From: Terriglobales bacterium
GTDB lineage: Bacteria; Acidobacteriota; Terriglobia; Bryobacterales; Bryobacteraceae
Length of the DNA: 64,000 bases
NCBI GenBank assembly: GCA_027485675.1
Contig: JAIXQP010000044.1
Location: forward strand, 1 to 64,000
Direction: 5' to 3'
The stretch's first letter is position 1. Each line of letters opens with the position of its first letter. A program made the translations under genes and the position numbers. Shown here piece by piece: positions 1-9,300 of this stretch. Below the pieces are notes generated by a model. That model made no database searches and was not told the origin of the DNA. It saw only the letters and a program-made list of their open reading frames with translations.

Positions 1-277
1 ATAGGTGCGGGGGCGGCGTGGGGAGTTGGACATGAGGGCGTGGCGCGGGTGCGCGATCGTCCTCTTAGCTTGCAGAAATCGGGGCTGAATCGCTAGACGG
101 CCGAGACCGGACGCTTACCTCGTTGTAGGAGTTGCCTCAAGCGCTATACTCGACCTAACCGAATCAGACGCGGATTTCCGTCGGCACGGTGAACATGAGT
201 ATCGAAAATACCGGGAGGAGAAGGTTTTCGAAGTTGGGGCGACACTCCTTACACCAGACTTCGCACTGCGCACCCCT
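1..277. other. no gene recognised at left edge
   Basis: This stretch lies downstream of the minus-strand helicase gene that ends at 278. No reading frame here resembles a known protein, and no rho-independent terminator with a T tract is visible. A weak inverted repeat (CGAAAA near 198 against TTTTCG near 220) is the only structure noticed, and its loop is long. It may hold the end of another accessory gene outside the window. Confidence 0.5.
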
Positions 278-3200
278 TCATTCGTTTGCACTCGCTCCAA
301 TTGAAATCTGCACGTCCACGGCGGACTCATCGCAGCGAACCTCGTAGTGTCGTTCGGCTCGCTTGTAGACATTCACCATCTGATGCCCGGTCGAGAAGGT
401 GTTGTCTTCCAGATACGACCTGCTGCCCAAGATAACTTCTTCGAGCTGGTGTGCGGTTGACTCGGAGTATGCGCCAGTTCGCTCTTTGACGAGGCGCTCG
501 ATCAGAGAGACTTTTCGCAGATTTTGGATGTTCTCGGTCCGCTCGTCGGGCATCATGATGAATAGGTAGTCCCGCGCGCGGCTGATGGCGACATTGAGAA
601 TATTCTGCCGGTTGAGGAACATCTGTGGATTTGGTGAAATGAAGGGTGGAGGGTTGAACACTGCAATGATCGCGTCGCACTCGTCGCCCTGGAACCCGTG
701 GATCGTGCCAACCTGCACGGTCACGTCATCTGGTCTCTCATCCCATGAGTCCACCAGTCTGTCGATGATGTTCGCCTGAGCTCGGTAAGGGGCGATGATG
801 CCGATTTTGAACGGAGCACCGCCGCTGCCGTCTGTCGCTACCTGCCCAGCCAAGTGACACATGAATTCGAACGAGAACAGCGCCGAATAGGTCTGGTAGG
901 GCGTTCCGGTCTTCAAACGCCTGGGTCGGTAAATGCTCTCATACTTGCTGACGGGGAACTTGATGAGGTTGAGCGGCTTTGCCTCGACACCGTTCATCAG
1001 CAGGATGCGCCGCGCCGAAGCCCCGCGGTAATGCGATAGCATCCCGTCGTAGGTGAAGCGACTGAACACCTCACCGACGTCGGGGATGCTGCGGAACTGC
1101 GTCTTCAGATGGGTGATGTTAAAACTGTGGGGTTCCGTCACCGGATGACGGAAAGAGCCTGGTCTGCTGAGTCCCGTCAGGGTGTAGATGTTCTCGTCCT
1201 TCCATTGTTCAACCACGACAATTGGTTCAATCTGAAAGGGGTCGCCGGCGATGATGAATTTTTCAGGATCCTTTTCGTAGATCGGGTAGAGAATGCTCGC
1301 AACCGGAATCATCGAGGCCTCGTCCACCACGATGACATCCCAATCCATCTCATAGAGCTTTCCCTTGTTTACGGAAAAGCCGTCGTAGGCAAAGCGGGCC
1401 ACGGTCGTGACCACGACCGATTGCGACAAGCCATGGATATCGAAGGAGCGGTCGCGCCAGACGCCGGCCCGTTCGATGCGCTCATCCGACGACGTGCCGA
1501 AGCGCACGAGCCATTCTGTGTAGCTCGTATCAGTCGCCATCGCGTCGAGAATGCGGGCGATGAGCACATCCGCTGCCTTGTTCGTGGGCGCAAGCACCAA
1601 AACACGCGTCGGCTCGGAGCCTTTCATCAGCGGCAGCAACACCTTCTGAGCCAGATGAGTGGTCTTGCCGGTTCCTGGCGGTCCAAATACAAACTCGATG
1701 TTCTCGGGCAAGCCGCCTTTCAGGTCGTGCGTTTCGTCGAGCCCGAGCGACCGGAATCGTTCCAGCAATGACTGAAGCAGGAAGGAGGGGTTCTGGACGT
1801 CGATACGGGCTTCGACGACCATGCTCAAGTCCATGCCCTCAATCTCGTCCGAGGAGCCCAGTTTGCCCTCCAAAGAAAACTCTCTGGCTGTGAACGAGTC
1901 AACGTGCAGCTTGTCCTGGGTCCCGTCACCAAACCTGACATCGACGCGGATACCGGAGAACTCCTCAATCGATTGCGGAATAAAACGGTCCGGTTCCTTG
2001 AGAACGATGGTTCGCGTAGATCTGGTGTCGCGCTCAACCTTCCCGAACCGAATGGAGAGAGTCTGGCCGTCCGCATTTTTTTCCGCGCTGGCCATGCACT
2101 CTAGTTCCAGCAACGCGAGGAACCAGCCGTAGCTGTACTTCGGCAGCGAAGCGGCCTTTTCCGCCAACTCTTGCTCGCGCTCCAACCGATTAATCTCGTC
2201 GGCGAGGCGGTCCTTCGCGCGGTCGATCTTCTTGGCGTAGTCCACAGGGCAGGGCCGGAAGTCGTCCACGTCAACGTCGGGCTCTATCGGGGACGCGGCT
2301 GGGTCTTGATTGTCGCCGTCGGGCGTGTTGACACGCTTGTGCTTCTTGGCATCCATTCGAGCACGAATACCTCCAAGTACCTGGCGTTCAGCCGGATCTG
2401 TCTCTGGACGGTTGCTGTGATTTCTGCCTGCGGAGTCGTCATCAGTCTCTCTCTTCCGCCTAGCAGCATCGAGGATCGCTGCGCGGAGCTCCTCGCCGGA
2501 AAGCCCCGACTGTTCGATTTCCTCCGCCAGCTTGATCTTGCGCTTCTGCTCTTCGCTCAGTTGCGCCGTGTCCAGCGACTCGTCGCGGATGCCCAGGAAT
2601 TTGATGAACGACTCTGCCGCGGCGCCCGTCGTGTCGTAGTCTTCCGAAAGCGTTTGAACAGATGCTTCTCTGGCAGAGACCATCTCACCGGACCTGGTGA
2701 CGATCCACTTCTCCGCGCGCAGTCGGATCGCTTCTGTCGACGGGTGAGACGCAGAACGGCTCTTGCGGTGAAACCAGGAATGAACGCCATAAAGGGACTG
2801 CATCCTGCTCTGCGCAATTTGCCATACAAGGAGCGAGCGGGCCGGGTTGATGTCTTGAATGACTTCTTTGCATCCATCTATAGCCCTGTCATCGAACTTG
2901 TGGTTGTATCCCTCAATAGTCCATCCGCGTCGATTCAGATCGGATCGGCCCAGATCCGATCTTGAAGGCACGATACGAGGCGTCGTCTCGACTCCGAGTC
3001 GCATCAGGAAATCGTCAAGTCGCGCCCAGTCCTTCTCGCCAACTGCTTTTCGATATTTATCCAGACGCAAGAACCTGGTATCGGGCTTTGGCTCGAACCA
3101 TTTCTTCAAGTCGTCGGTGGGTAGGTAGATGTCTCTGCCTCGACCGCGATGAACGGTGTCCTCGGCGCCGGTGGTGTATTCCAAAAAGTCTTTGTCGGCG

Positions 3201-5038
3201 AGGAACCGGATGAAGTCGCCAACATCTTCGTTCTTGCACTCCTTGAAGTAGCGAAAAAACTTCATGAAGTGGGGCGTGGTGTCGATGCTCTCGTTGGTAG
3301 GGTACAGGGGAAGGATCTTGTTGTAGATGTCATCGCGAAGGCTCGGCTTCTTGATCCCAAACTTCTCAATAAATTCACAGGTGTCCTCGTTTGATAGGAG
3401 TTCCTTCTTGATGGTCGTGTAGCCGTCGATGTCGTCGTCCGGTAAGAAAAGGACGAGCTGACCGTTGGAGTCAAATGCCGGAACTGCATTGCCGTCCTGG
3501 TCGAGAAAGATCGGACGGTCCTTACAGAGCCTTCGATATGACTCGCGCTCGGAGAGATATGCATAGAGGCGGTGCAGCCAGTCGTGTGTCTGTGCGGTGA
3601 TGAAATCCGCTGTCAGCAGCTTGAGGACAGCCTCGGGGTCGAGACTCGAGAGAATTAGGTTCGGTTCTTTGCGGTTCCACGCACGGGCGTCGCCACCGTC
3701 GATGTACTCTGCGAGCGCCTTCTTCTTTGCGCTCCGAACCTCTTTCCATCCCAAACTCCGAAAGACCCACTGAGCGCCTTTCGTGCCGGTAAGATGAGCG
3801 AGTTGCTGATCGGAAAATAGCTCGATCAGTTCCGTGTCGGATGCCCAATAGGATCGACTCTTGTCGGAGTACGCGCCGTCGGCTGCCGGCAACAAAGTGT
3901 CGATCTTCAGCCGGTCCCTGATGGCAGTGTAGAACGGCCTGAAGGAAATGCTGCTCCTATCGAAGGGGTCGCCGAAGTGCGCTTCGTCGTAGGGGACGAT
4001 ATCGAGGACGCCATCATCTATCAAATGCTCGTCGCGCAGAACGGGCAGACTGTCGGCCGCAAGGCGGGCCAGGTTCTCCACCATGTCCTGATTGTGCTTT
4101 TCCCCGGCCTTGATCCCTTCACGGCTGTCCGTCAGCAAGAACGGAGCATGAACGATGAAGCTGAGATTTGTGAACTCCTTGGTAGGGAAGAAGCAGAACG
4201 CGGGTTGGGACGTGGCTCTCAATTTGCCATCGGACACGGCATAGCCGACGCAATACGGAAGTCCTTGGCCCGTGGCGCGCGAAAACTGCCAGAGGTCCTG
4301 CCCCGTCGTTTCTCGGCCTACTGTGGACGCGAACCTGACGAATTTGGCAGTCAAGTCGTCACGCTGTACTGTCCGTATGACTCGCTTTGAATAAGCGCCG
4401 GCTTCGCCGTTCACCTCCCATGAGACCAATTCGAGCTTGGAGAGAAACAATGTCGGGAAGATCAGCGACTTCAGCTTTTCGGCAATTTCATCGTGGCATT
4501 CGACGGGCCGCTTCTTGTCGTCGTTGAACGGGAACCAGAAGACCGTCTCGTGATCGTGTCGACCGGAAAAATCGGAATCCAATGCGTGCGGTACAATGAA
4601 GCGCTCAATCCTGAAGCAAAAGGCGGGGTCGTAGATGTGAGGGGTCTTGGTGTACTGGAATACGGCCTTGAACCCTACGCCGAACTTGCCGATTGAGGCT
4701 GCGGTCTTGTTGGAGTTGGCGATTGAGGTAATGGCATTGACATGTCCCAAGGCTCCGCTTGCCGAATCGGCGTCTTCCGTTGCCGGATCCGAAATCGAGA
4801 ACCGTGTCTCTCCGTCATGCTTAAAAACCAAGCCATCTCGCGTCAGGACGAATGAGGCGGATGTCGCTCTGGCGTCGTCGGCGTTCTGGAGTAGCTCGTA
4901 AATGAAGTGCGCCTGATCGGAGTACTTGTCCACCACGCTCCTTTGAACGCCACGCATGGAAGGCTTTTCCAGCGTGTTCGCATTCTCGGTGCGGTCCTGC
5001 GTCAAGGCGTCGAACCATCGTCGTTGCTGGGGGGACAT
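278..5038 (-). CDS. HSP90/sacsin-type ATPase fused to SF1 (Upf1-like) helicase
   Basis: This 1586-residue protein has two nucleotide-binding ends. The N-terminus carries a GHKL/HSP90-like ATPase of the sacsin type: an N-box E48-xx-N52-ADD and the glycine motif SIGKFGVGFKAV at about 115-126. The C-terminus is an SF1 helicase of the Upf1/AAA_11-AAA_12 kind: Walker A GPPGTGKTT near 1118, Walker B VIVVDEAS near 1236, AGDPFQIEP, a motif V-like GTIHGFQGDE and motif VI NVAISRARD near 1480. The middle 900 residues are not recognised apart from a charged stretch near 900-1000. The gene stands alone and is visibly less GC-rich than the che or RND genes. An AGGAG lies 16 nt before the ATG, which is longer than ideal. 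Similar ATPase-helicase fusions are common among suspected phage-defence or nucleic-acid surveillance proteins; that role is inference. Confidence 0.85.
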   Translation of the reverse strand: MSPQQRRWFDALTQDRTENANTLEKPSMRGVQRSVVDKYSDQAHFIYELLQNADDARATSASFVLTRDGLVFKHDGETRFSISDPATEDADSASGALGHVNAITSIANSNKTAASIGKFGVGFKAVFQYTKTPHIYDPAFCFRIERFIVPHALDSDFSGRHDHETVFWFPFNDDKKRPVECHDEIAEKLKSLIFPTLFLSKLELVSWEVNGEAGAYSKRVIRTVQRDDLTAKFVRFASTVGRETTGQDLWQFSRATGQGLPYCVGYAVSDGKLRATSQPAFCFFPTKEFTNLSFIVHAPFLLTDSREGIKAGEKHNQDMVENLARLAADSLPVLRDEHLIDDGVLDIVPYDEAHFGDPFDRSSISFRPFYTAIRDRLKIDTLLPAADGAYSDKSRSYWASDTELIELFSDQQLAHLTGTKGAQWVFRSLGWKEVRSAKKKALAEYIDGGDARAWNRKEPNLILSSLDPEAVLKLLTADFITAQTHDWLHRLYAYLSERESYRRLCKDRPIFLDQDGNAVPAFDSNGQLVLFLPDDDIDGYTTIKKELLSNEDTCEFIEKFGIKKPSLRDDIYNKILPLYPTNESIDTTPHFMKFFRYFKECKNEDVGDFIRFLADKDFLEYTTGAEDTVHRGRGRDIYLPTDDLKKWFEPKPDTRFLRLDKYRKAVGEKDWARLDDFLMRLGVETTPRIVPSRSDLGRSDLNRRGWTIEGYNHKFDDRAIDGCKEVIQDINPARSLLVWQIAQSRMQSLYGVHSWFHRKSRSASHPSTEAIRLRAEKWIVTRSGEMVSAREASVQTLSEDYDTTGAAAESFIKFLGIRDESLDTAQLSEEQKRKIKLAEEIEQSGLSGEELRAAILDAARRKRETDDDSAGRNHSNRPETDPAERQVLGGIRARMDAKKHKRVNTPDGDNQDPAASPIEPDVDVDDFRPCPVDYAKKIDRAKDRLADEINRLEREQELAEKAASLPKYSYGWFLALLELECMASAEKNADGQTLSIRFGKVERDTRSTRTIVLKEPDRFIPQSIEEFSGIRVDVRFGDGTQDKLHVDSFTAREFSLEGKLGSSDEIEGMDLSMVVEARIDVQNPSFLLQSLLERFRSLGLDETHDLKGGLPENIEFVFGPPGTGKTTHLAQKVLLPLMKGSEPTRVLVLAPTNKAADVLIARILDAMATDTSYTEWLVRFGTSSDERIERAGVWRDRSFDIHGLSQSVVVTTVARFAYDGFSVNKGKLYEMDWDVIVVDEASMIPVASILYPIYEKDPEKFIIAGDPFQIEPIVVVEQWKDENIYTLTGLSRPGSFRHPVTEPHSFNITHLKTQFRSIPDVGEVFSRFTYDGMLSHYRGASARRILLMNGVEAKPLNLIKFPVSKYESIYRPRRLKTGTPYQTYSALFSFEFMCHLAGQVATDGSGGAPFKIGIIAPYRAQANIIDRLVDSWDERPDDVTVQVGTIHGFQGDECDAIIAVFNPPPFISPNPQMFLNRQNILNVAISRARDYLFIMMPDERTENIQNLRKVSLIERLVKERTGAYSESTAHQLEEVILGSRSYLEDNTFSTGHQMVNVYKRAERHYEVRCDESAVDVQISIGASANE

Positions 5039-5334
5039 AAGCCTGAGCTTTCTTCTCCTCTTCTTATTCCACTGGCATTGTGCACGACCCCTGATGTCGT
5101 CCGAGTGCGGAACGAGGCGGCCACTTAGAGCCCCGAAACTTCTGCGTCAAAACGGTCAGGTCCGCTAAGCTCACCGCTTCCCATAGGCCACCCAGCTGTG
5201 TAGAACAAGACACAGAATAGCGCTGGAGAGACTGCTACACAAGTGGTTGGTGCCGCTACACTGGACGCAACTGAATTAGGGTTTCCACGCCATAGGGCTT
5301 TGAGGGCTGGAATCTGACCCCGTATGGAGGGCTT
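5039..5334. other. gene-free stretch upstream of the helicase gene
   Basis: About 300 bases separate the start of the helicase gene from the VapC remnant. It should contain the helicase promoter on the minus strand, but I could not pick out a convincing -35/-10 pair. No coding sequence, tRNA or insertion-sequence end was recognised. Base composition is more AT-rich than the core genes further right. Confidence 0.4.
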
Positions 5335-5517
5335 TTACCAGTCGCCAAGATACTGGAGAAACTCGGTCTTCTTGATTGGATTGCCTTATGGTACTTCCCC
5401 GATGGCGGTCTGAATGTTCTCAATCGCTTGGGCGGGGGTTAACTTGCGGCGCTCAGCGGCGATGAGCACGCTTGAGTCGAGGACCAAGCCCGTTAGTCCC
5501 AAGCTGGTGGATTCCAT
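5335..5517 (-). pseudogene. truncated VapC-type PIN-domain toxin
   Basis: Starting at the ATG at 5517, inside the end of the antitoxin gene, the minus strand reads a typical PIN-domain opening: GLVLDSSVLIAAERRKLTP, then AQAIENIQTAIGEVP, and stops at a TAA (5386-5388) after 43 residues. Full VapC toxins run to roughly 130 residues and carry further conserved acidic residues, all missing here. Sixteen more in-frame codons follow the stop and end at a second TAA (5335-5337); they do not resemble the VapC core. The antitoxin-toxin overlap of about 25 nt is the usual arrangement, so this is probably the remnant of the partner toxin, removed by a deletion. The short ORF could still be translated but should not be an active ribonuclease. 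Confidence 0.75.
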
Positions 5518-5768
5518 GGCTGGCGCTGTAACTTGATCCCTTCCTCAATGTCGCGGGCGAAGTCGTCGTCCATCACCGCGTTCGACCCTTGCGCCTTCAG
5601 ATCGGCTACGATCTCGGAGATCATACGACCTACGGGCGGAGACGGCCTTAACACAGCGATGGGCCGGTGATCCTGCTCGATGACGATCTCGAAGCCCTGC
5701 TGCAGCTTGGCCAGCACGGCGTGAAGATCTCGAGCCACCTCGGCTTCGCTCATGTGGACGGTTTCCAT
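5493..5768 (-). CDS. VapB/Phd-type antitoxin, partner toxin truncated
   Basis: This encodes a 91-residue protein beginning METVHMSEAEVARDL. Its N-terminal half has the Phd/YefM look (a short DNA-binding and dimerisation region followed by IEQDHRPIAVLRPS), and the C-terminal tail is the toxin-wrapping type, ending near NPPAWD. The reading frame is open upstream to 6002, but those codons belong to a decayed RND sequence, so the ATG at 5768, preceded by GGGAG, is the better start. The toxin gene overlapping its 3' end is truncated. It may be an orphan antitoxin kept for repression or for neutralising a related toxin elsewhere; that is inference. Confidence 0.75.
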   Translation of the reverse strand: METVHMSEAEVARDLHAVLAKLQQGFEIVIEQDHRPIAVLRPSPPVGRMISEIVADLKAQGSNAVMDDDFARDIEEGIKLQRQPWNPPAWD

Positions 5769-5823
5769 TGCTCCCGTTATGACTCTCGCTTCTCGGCTTC
5801 GTCTTGTTTCGCTACCAGTCCAA

Positions 5824-5972
5824 CCTTCGTTCGCAGCGAGTGGGACGACGACGGCTTCAGTTGCGGGTCGGGGCGAATGCCGTTTTCCGGGGTGGCTTGG
5901 GTGATTATGGGGCGTCTCATGCGGTCTTGGAGTTTTGCCAGATACACGGAGACTGCTGGGGGCAGGTTGAGG
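5824..5972 (-). pseudogene. decayed copy of an RND pump 3' end and its flank
   Basis: Read on the minus strand, this segment translates to LPPAVSVYLAKLQDRMRRP followed by IITQATPENGIRP. It aligns without gaps to the last residues of the intact RND pump ending at 6342 (LTPVVYLYLAKVQSKISRP, then KITPATPGERAFAP). The similarity continues past the pump's stop codon into the flanking GTCCCACTCGCTGCGA. It is therefore a duplicated gene end plus 3' flank, now diverged and without the original stop. The ParD-type antitoxin gene sits between it and the intact copy, which suggests that a tandem RND paralogue, or its tail, was mostly deleted or replaced when the antitoxin genes arrived. Confidence 0.75.
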
Positions 5973-5998
5973 GGCTTGGGAGCTGAGTTTGTACTCGC

Positions 5999-6268
5999 TC
6001 ACCGGCTCGCTTGGCGTACTGCATCCGATTGCGCAGCCATCTGGCGGAAGAACTCCTCTCCGTCCATCCCACCGTTCGCGTCCAAGTCCTTTAGGCCTTC
6101 CGCGATTAGCTTGTGCACTTCCTCTGGGCTGAACTCCTGGCCCGGATCCCAGGCGATGACGAAGTTATGAACGGCTTGGTTCAGGAACTCGGCAGAATTG
6201 GAGTATCGGCCGCACTTGACCTCGTCGTTGATCAACTTCTCCACTTCAGGATTCAGGGTAACGTCCAT
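5999..6268 (-). CDS. ParD-type (ribbon-helix-helix) antitoxin without ParE
   Basis: The 89-residue product starts MDVTLNPEVEKLINDEVKCG. This is a ribbon-helix-helix DNA-binding segment of the ParD/CopG kind. It ends with the motif DGEEFFRQM that is typical of ParD tails that wrap the ParE toxin. In a normal operon parE would follow directly, but the next bases are the decayed RND fragment and no ParE-like frame is visible. It is probably an orphan antitoxin and likely binds its own promoter. No strong Shine-Dalgarno sequence precedes the ATG. Confidence 0.75.
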   Translation of the reverse strand: MDVTLNPEVEKLINDEVKCGRYSNSAEFLNQAVHNFVIAWDPGQEFSPEEVHKLIAEGLKDLDANGGMDGEEFFRQMAAQSDAVRQASR

Positions 6269-6310
6269 GGTGCCGTGGCGCTTGTTTGATTTTAGGCTAG
6301 CCGGGTATCC

Positions 6311-6325
6311 CTCGCTCGCAGCGAG
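6311..6325. repeat. CTCGCT/AGCGAG hairpin after the RND gene
   Basis: A perfect 6-bp stem (CTCGCT 6311-6316, AGCGAG 6320-6325) with a CGC loop lies 17 bases beyond the RND stop codon. There is no T tract, so it is not a standard intrinsic terminator. A diverged version occurs at about 5827-5841 next to the RND ghost, showing that this flank was copied together with the gene end. Confidence 0.5.
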
Positions 6326-6341
6326 TGGGACGACGGCTTGA

Positions 6342-9300
6342 TTAGTCGCCGGTCGGGGCGAAGGCCCTTTCTCCTGGGGTGGCCGGGGTGATTTTGGGGC
6401 GGCTGATCTTCGATTGTACCTTGGCCAGGTAGAGGTAGACTACCGGGGTCAGGTATAGCGTGATCAACTGCGAGAAGAGCAGGCCACCCACGACGCACAA
6501 GCCCAGGGGCCGGCGGGATTCTCCTCCGGCTCCTTGGCCCATCGCGATCGGCAGGGCGCCGAGCAGGGCGCACATCGTCGTCATCATGATCGGGCGGAAG
6601 CGGACCAGGCAGCCTTGGTAGATGGCTTCATAGGGCGTCTTGCCTTCGTTTCTCTCGGCCTCTAGGGCGAAGTCGATCTGCATGATGGCGTTCTTCTTCA
6701 CGATGCCGATCAGGAGGATCAGGCCGACGAACGAGTAGATGTTGAGGTCTAGCTTGAAGAGGTAGAGCGTCAGCAGGGCTCCGAAGCCGGCGGAGGGGAG
6801 GCCGCTCAGGATCGTTACCGGGTGGATGAAGCTCTCGTAGAGGATGCCGAGGACCAGGTAGACGACGAAGATGGCTACGAATAAGAGCAGGAGCAGGTTC
6901 TTTGAGGACTGCTGGAAGGCGGCGGCGGCTCCTTGGAAGGTCCGGCTCACGTTCGTCGGGAGGGTCTTGTCGGCGATCTCTTCGATCTTCTGGACCGCGT
7001 CTCCCAGCGAGGTGCCGGGGGCGGTGTTGAAGGCGATCGTCACGGCGGTGAGCTGGCCGTAGTGGTTGATAGCTTGGGGGCCGGCCTTCGGCTGCATCTT
7101 CACGACGGAGTCGATGGGGACCAGGGTTCCGTCGAGCGAGCGGACGTAGAGGTTCGAGACGTCGCCTGGGTTCGATTGGAAGTTGCGCTCGACTTCGAGG
7201 AGGACTCGGTATTGATTGTCCGGGGCGTAGATCGTCGAGATCCAGCGGGGGCCGTAGGCGTCGAAGAGGGCGTTCTCGATCTGCTCCGGGGTGACGCGGA
7301 GCGTGGCGGCTTTGTCGCGGTCGATCTCGACGTGTAACTCGGGGTTCTTGATCTGTAAGTCTGAGGTTACGTCCATCAGGCCAGGAAGTTTGGCCATCTC
7401 TCGCTCTAACTCCGGGGCGGCTTTGTAGAGGGCGGCGGTGTCTCCGCTGAGGAGGGTGTACTGATAGAGGCTCTTGGTGAGGGAGCCTCCGATGCGGATG
7501 GTGGGCGGGTTCTGGAGGAAGACCCGCATGTTGGGGAGGGCGTTGAGCTTGGGGCGGAGACGGTTGATGACGTCGTCGACGGACTCGTGGCGCTCGTGGC
7601 GGGGGATGAGGTGGAAGAACATGCGGCCGAAGTTGGGGCCGCCGGTGGCGACCGCTCCGGAGGTGCCGCCGGTGCCGGAGAAGAAGGCTTCGACGGCAGG
7701 GTCCTGACGGGCGATTTCGGCGAGCTTCTGGACGTTGGCCATCATGTCGTAGTGGGAGGTTCCCTGGGGGGCTTCGACGATGGCGAGGATGTTGCCCTGG
7801 TCTTCGTTGGGGATGAAGCCCTTGGGGACGAGCTGGAAGAGATAGACGGTTCCGCCGAGGATGGCGAAAGAGGCGAGGAGGACGGCGGCGCGGTGGCGGA
7901 GGGTCCAGAGGAGGGTGACGTCGTAGGCGTGGAGGAGGCCGTCGAAGATCTTTTCGGTGAAGTTATAGAGGGCTCCGTGGCGGCCATGGTGGGGCTGGAG
8001 GAAGCGGGCCGAGAGCATGGGGGTGAGGGTGACGGAGACGAAGCCGGAGACGAGGATGGCGACGACGATGGTGACGGAGAACTCGCGGAAGAGTCGGCCG
8101 AGGATGCCGCCCATGAAGAGGAGGGGGATGAAGACGGCGGCGAGGGAGACCGTCATGGAGACGATGGTGAAGGCGACTTCGCGGGAGCCATCGAGGGCGG
8201 CCTGGAGGGGCGGGACGCCGTTTTCCATGTGGCGGACGATGTTTTCCAGGACGACGATGGCGTCGTCGACAACGAAACCGATGGCGAGGATGAGCGCCAT
8301 CATGGAGAGGTTGTTGAGGCTGTACCCGCAGAGGTACATGACGGAGAAGGTGCCGAGGACCGAGAGGGGGAGGGCGAGGGAGGGGATGATGGTGGCGGAG
8401 ACGTTGCGGAGGAAGAGGAAGATGACCATGATGACGAGGCCGAGGGTGAGGGCCATGGTGAACTGGACATCTTCAAAGGATTCACGGATGGTGGCGGCGC
8501 GGTCCGTGAGGACTTGGAGCTTGACGGTGGGGGGGAGGGCGGCGAGGAAGGAGGGGAAGAGGGCCTTGACGCCGTCGGCGACTTCGACGGCGTTGGTGCC
8601 GGGCTGGCGGAGGACGGCGAGCGTGATGGAGCGTTCGGCGCCTTGGGGGGTGTTGAACCAGGAGGCGGCTTTGTCGTCTTCGACGCTGTCGGTAATGGTG
8701 GCGATTTCGTCGAGGCGGACGGGGGAGCCGGCGACGTAGGCGACGATCATGGGTTTATAGGCGTCGGCGTTGGTGAGCTGGCCGGTGGCATGGATGGTGA
8801 CCATTTGGTCCTTGCCATAGAGGGTGCCGGTGGGGATGTTGACGTTGTGGCGGCGGATGGCGGCTTCGACCTGGTCGATGCCGAGGTTGCGGGAGGCGAG
8901 GGCGTCGGGGTTGACCTGGACGCGGACGGCGTATTTCTGGGAGCCCATGATTTGGACCTGGGCGACGCCGGGGACCATGGACATGCGCTGGGCCATCATG
9001 GTGTCGGCGTATTCATGGAGGGCGTAGAGGGGGAGGATTTTGGTGGTGAGGGCGATGTAGAGGACGGGCTGGTCGGCGGGATTGACCTTTTTGAAGGTGG
9101 GGGGGTTGGGCATGCCCGGGGGGAGGAGGGGGGAGGCCTGGGTGATGGCGGCCTGGACGTCCTGGGCGGCGGCGTCGAGATCGCGGGAGAGGGCGAACTG
9201 GAGGGTGACGGAGGTGGCGCCGAGGGTGTTGGACGAGTTCATGGAATCGAGGCCTTCGATGGTGGAGAACTGGCGCTCGAGGGGGGTGGCGACGGCGGAG

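Noticed and set aside
5769-6002. N-terminal 78-residue extension of the VapB-type antitoxin frame
   Set aside because: These codons coincide with the decayed RND gene end in another frame; the antitoxin begins at 5768.
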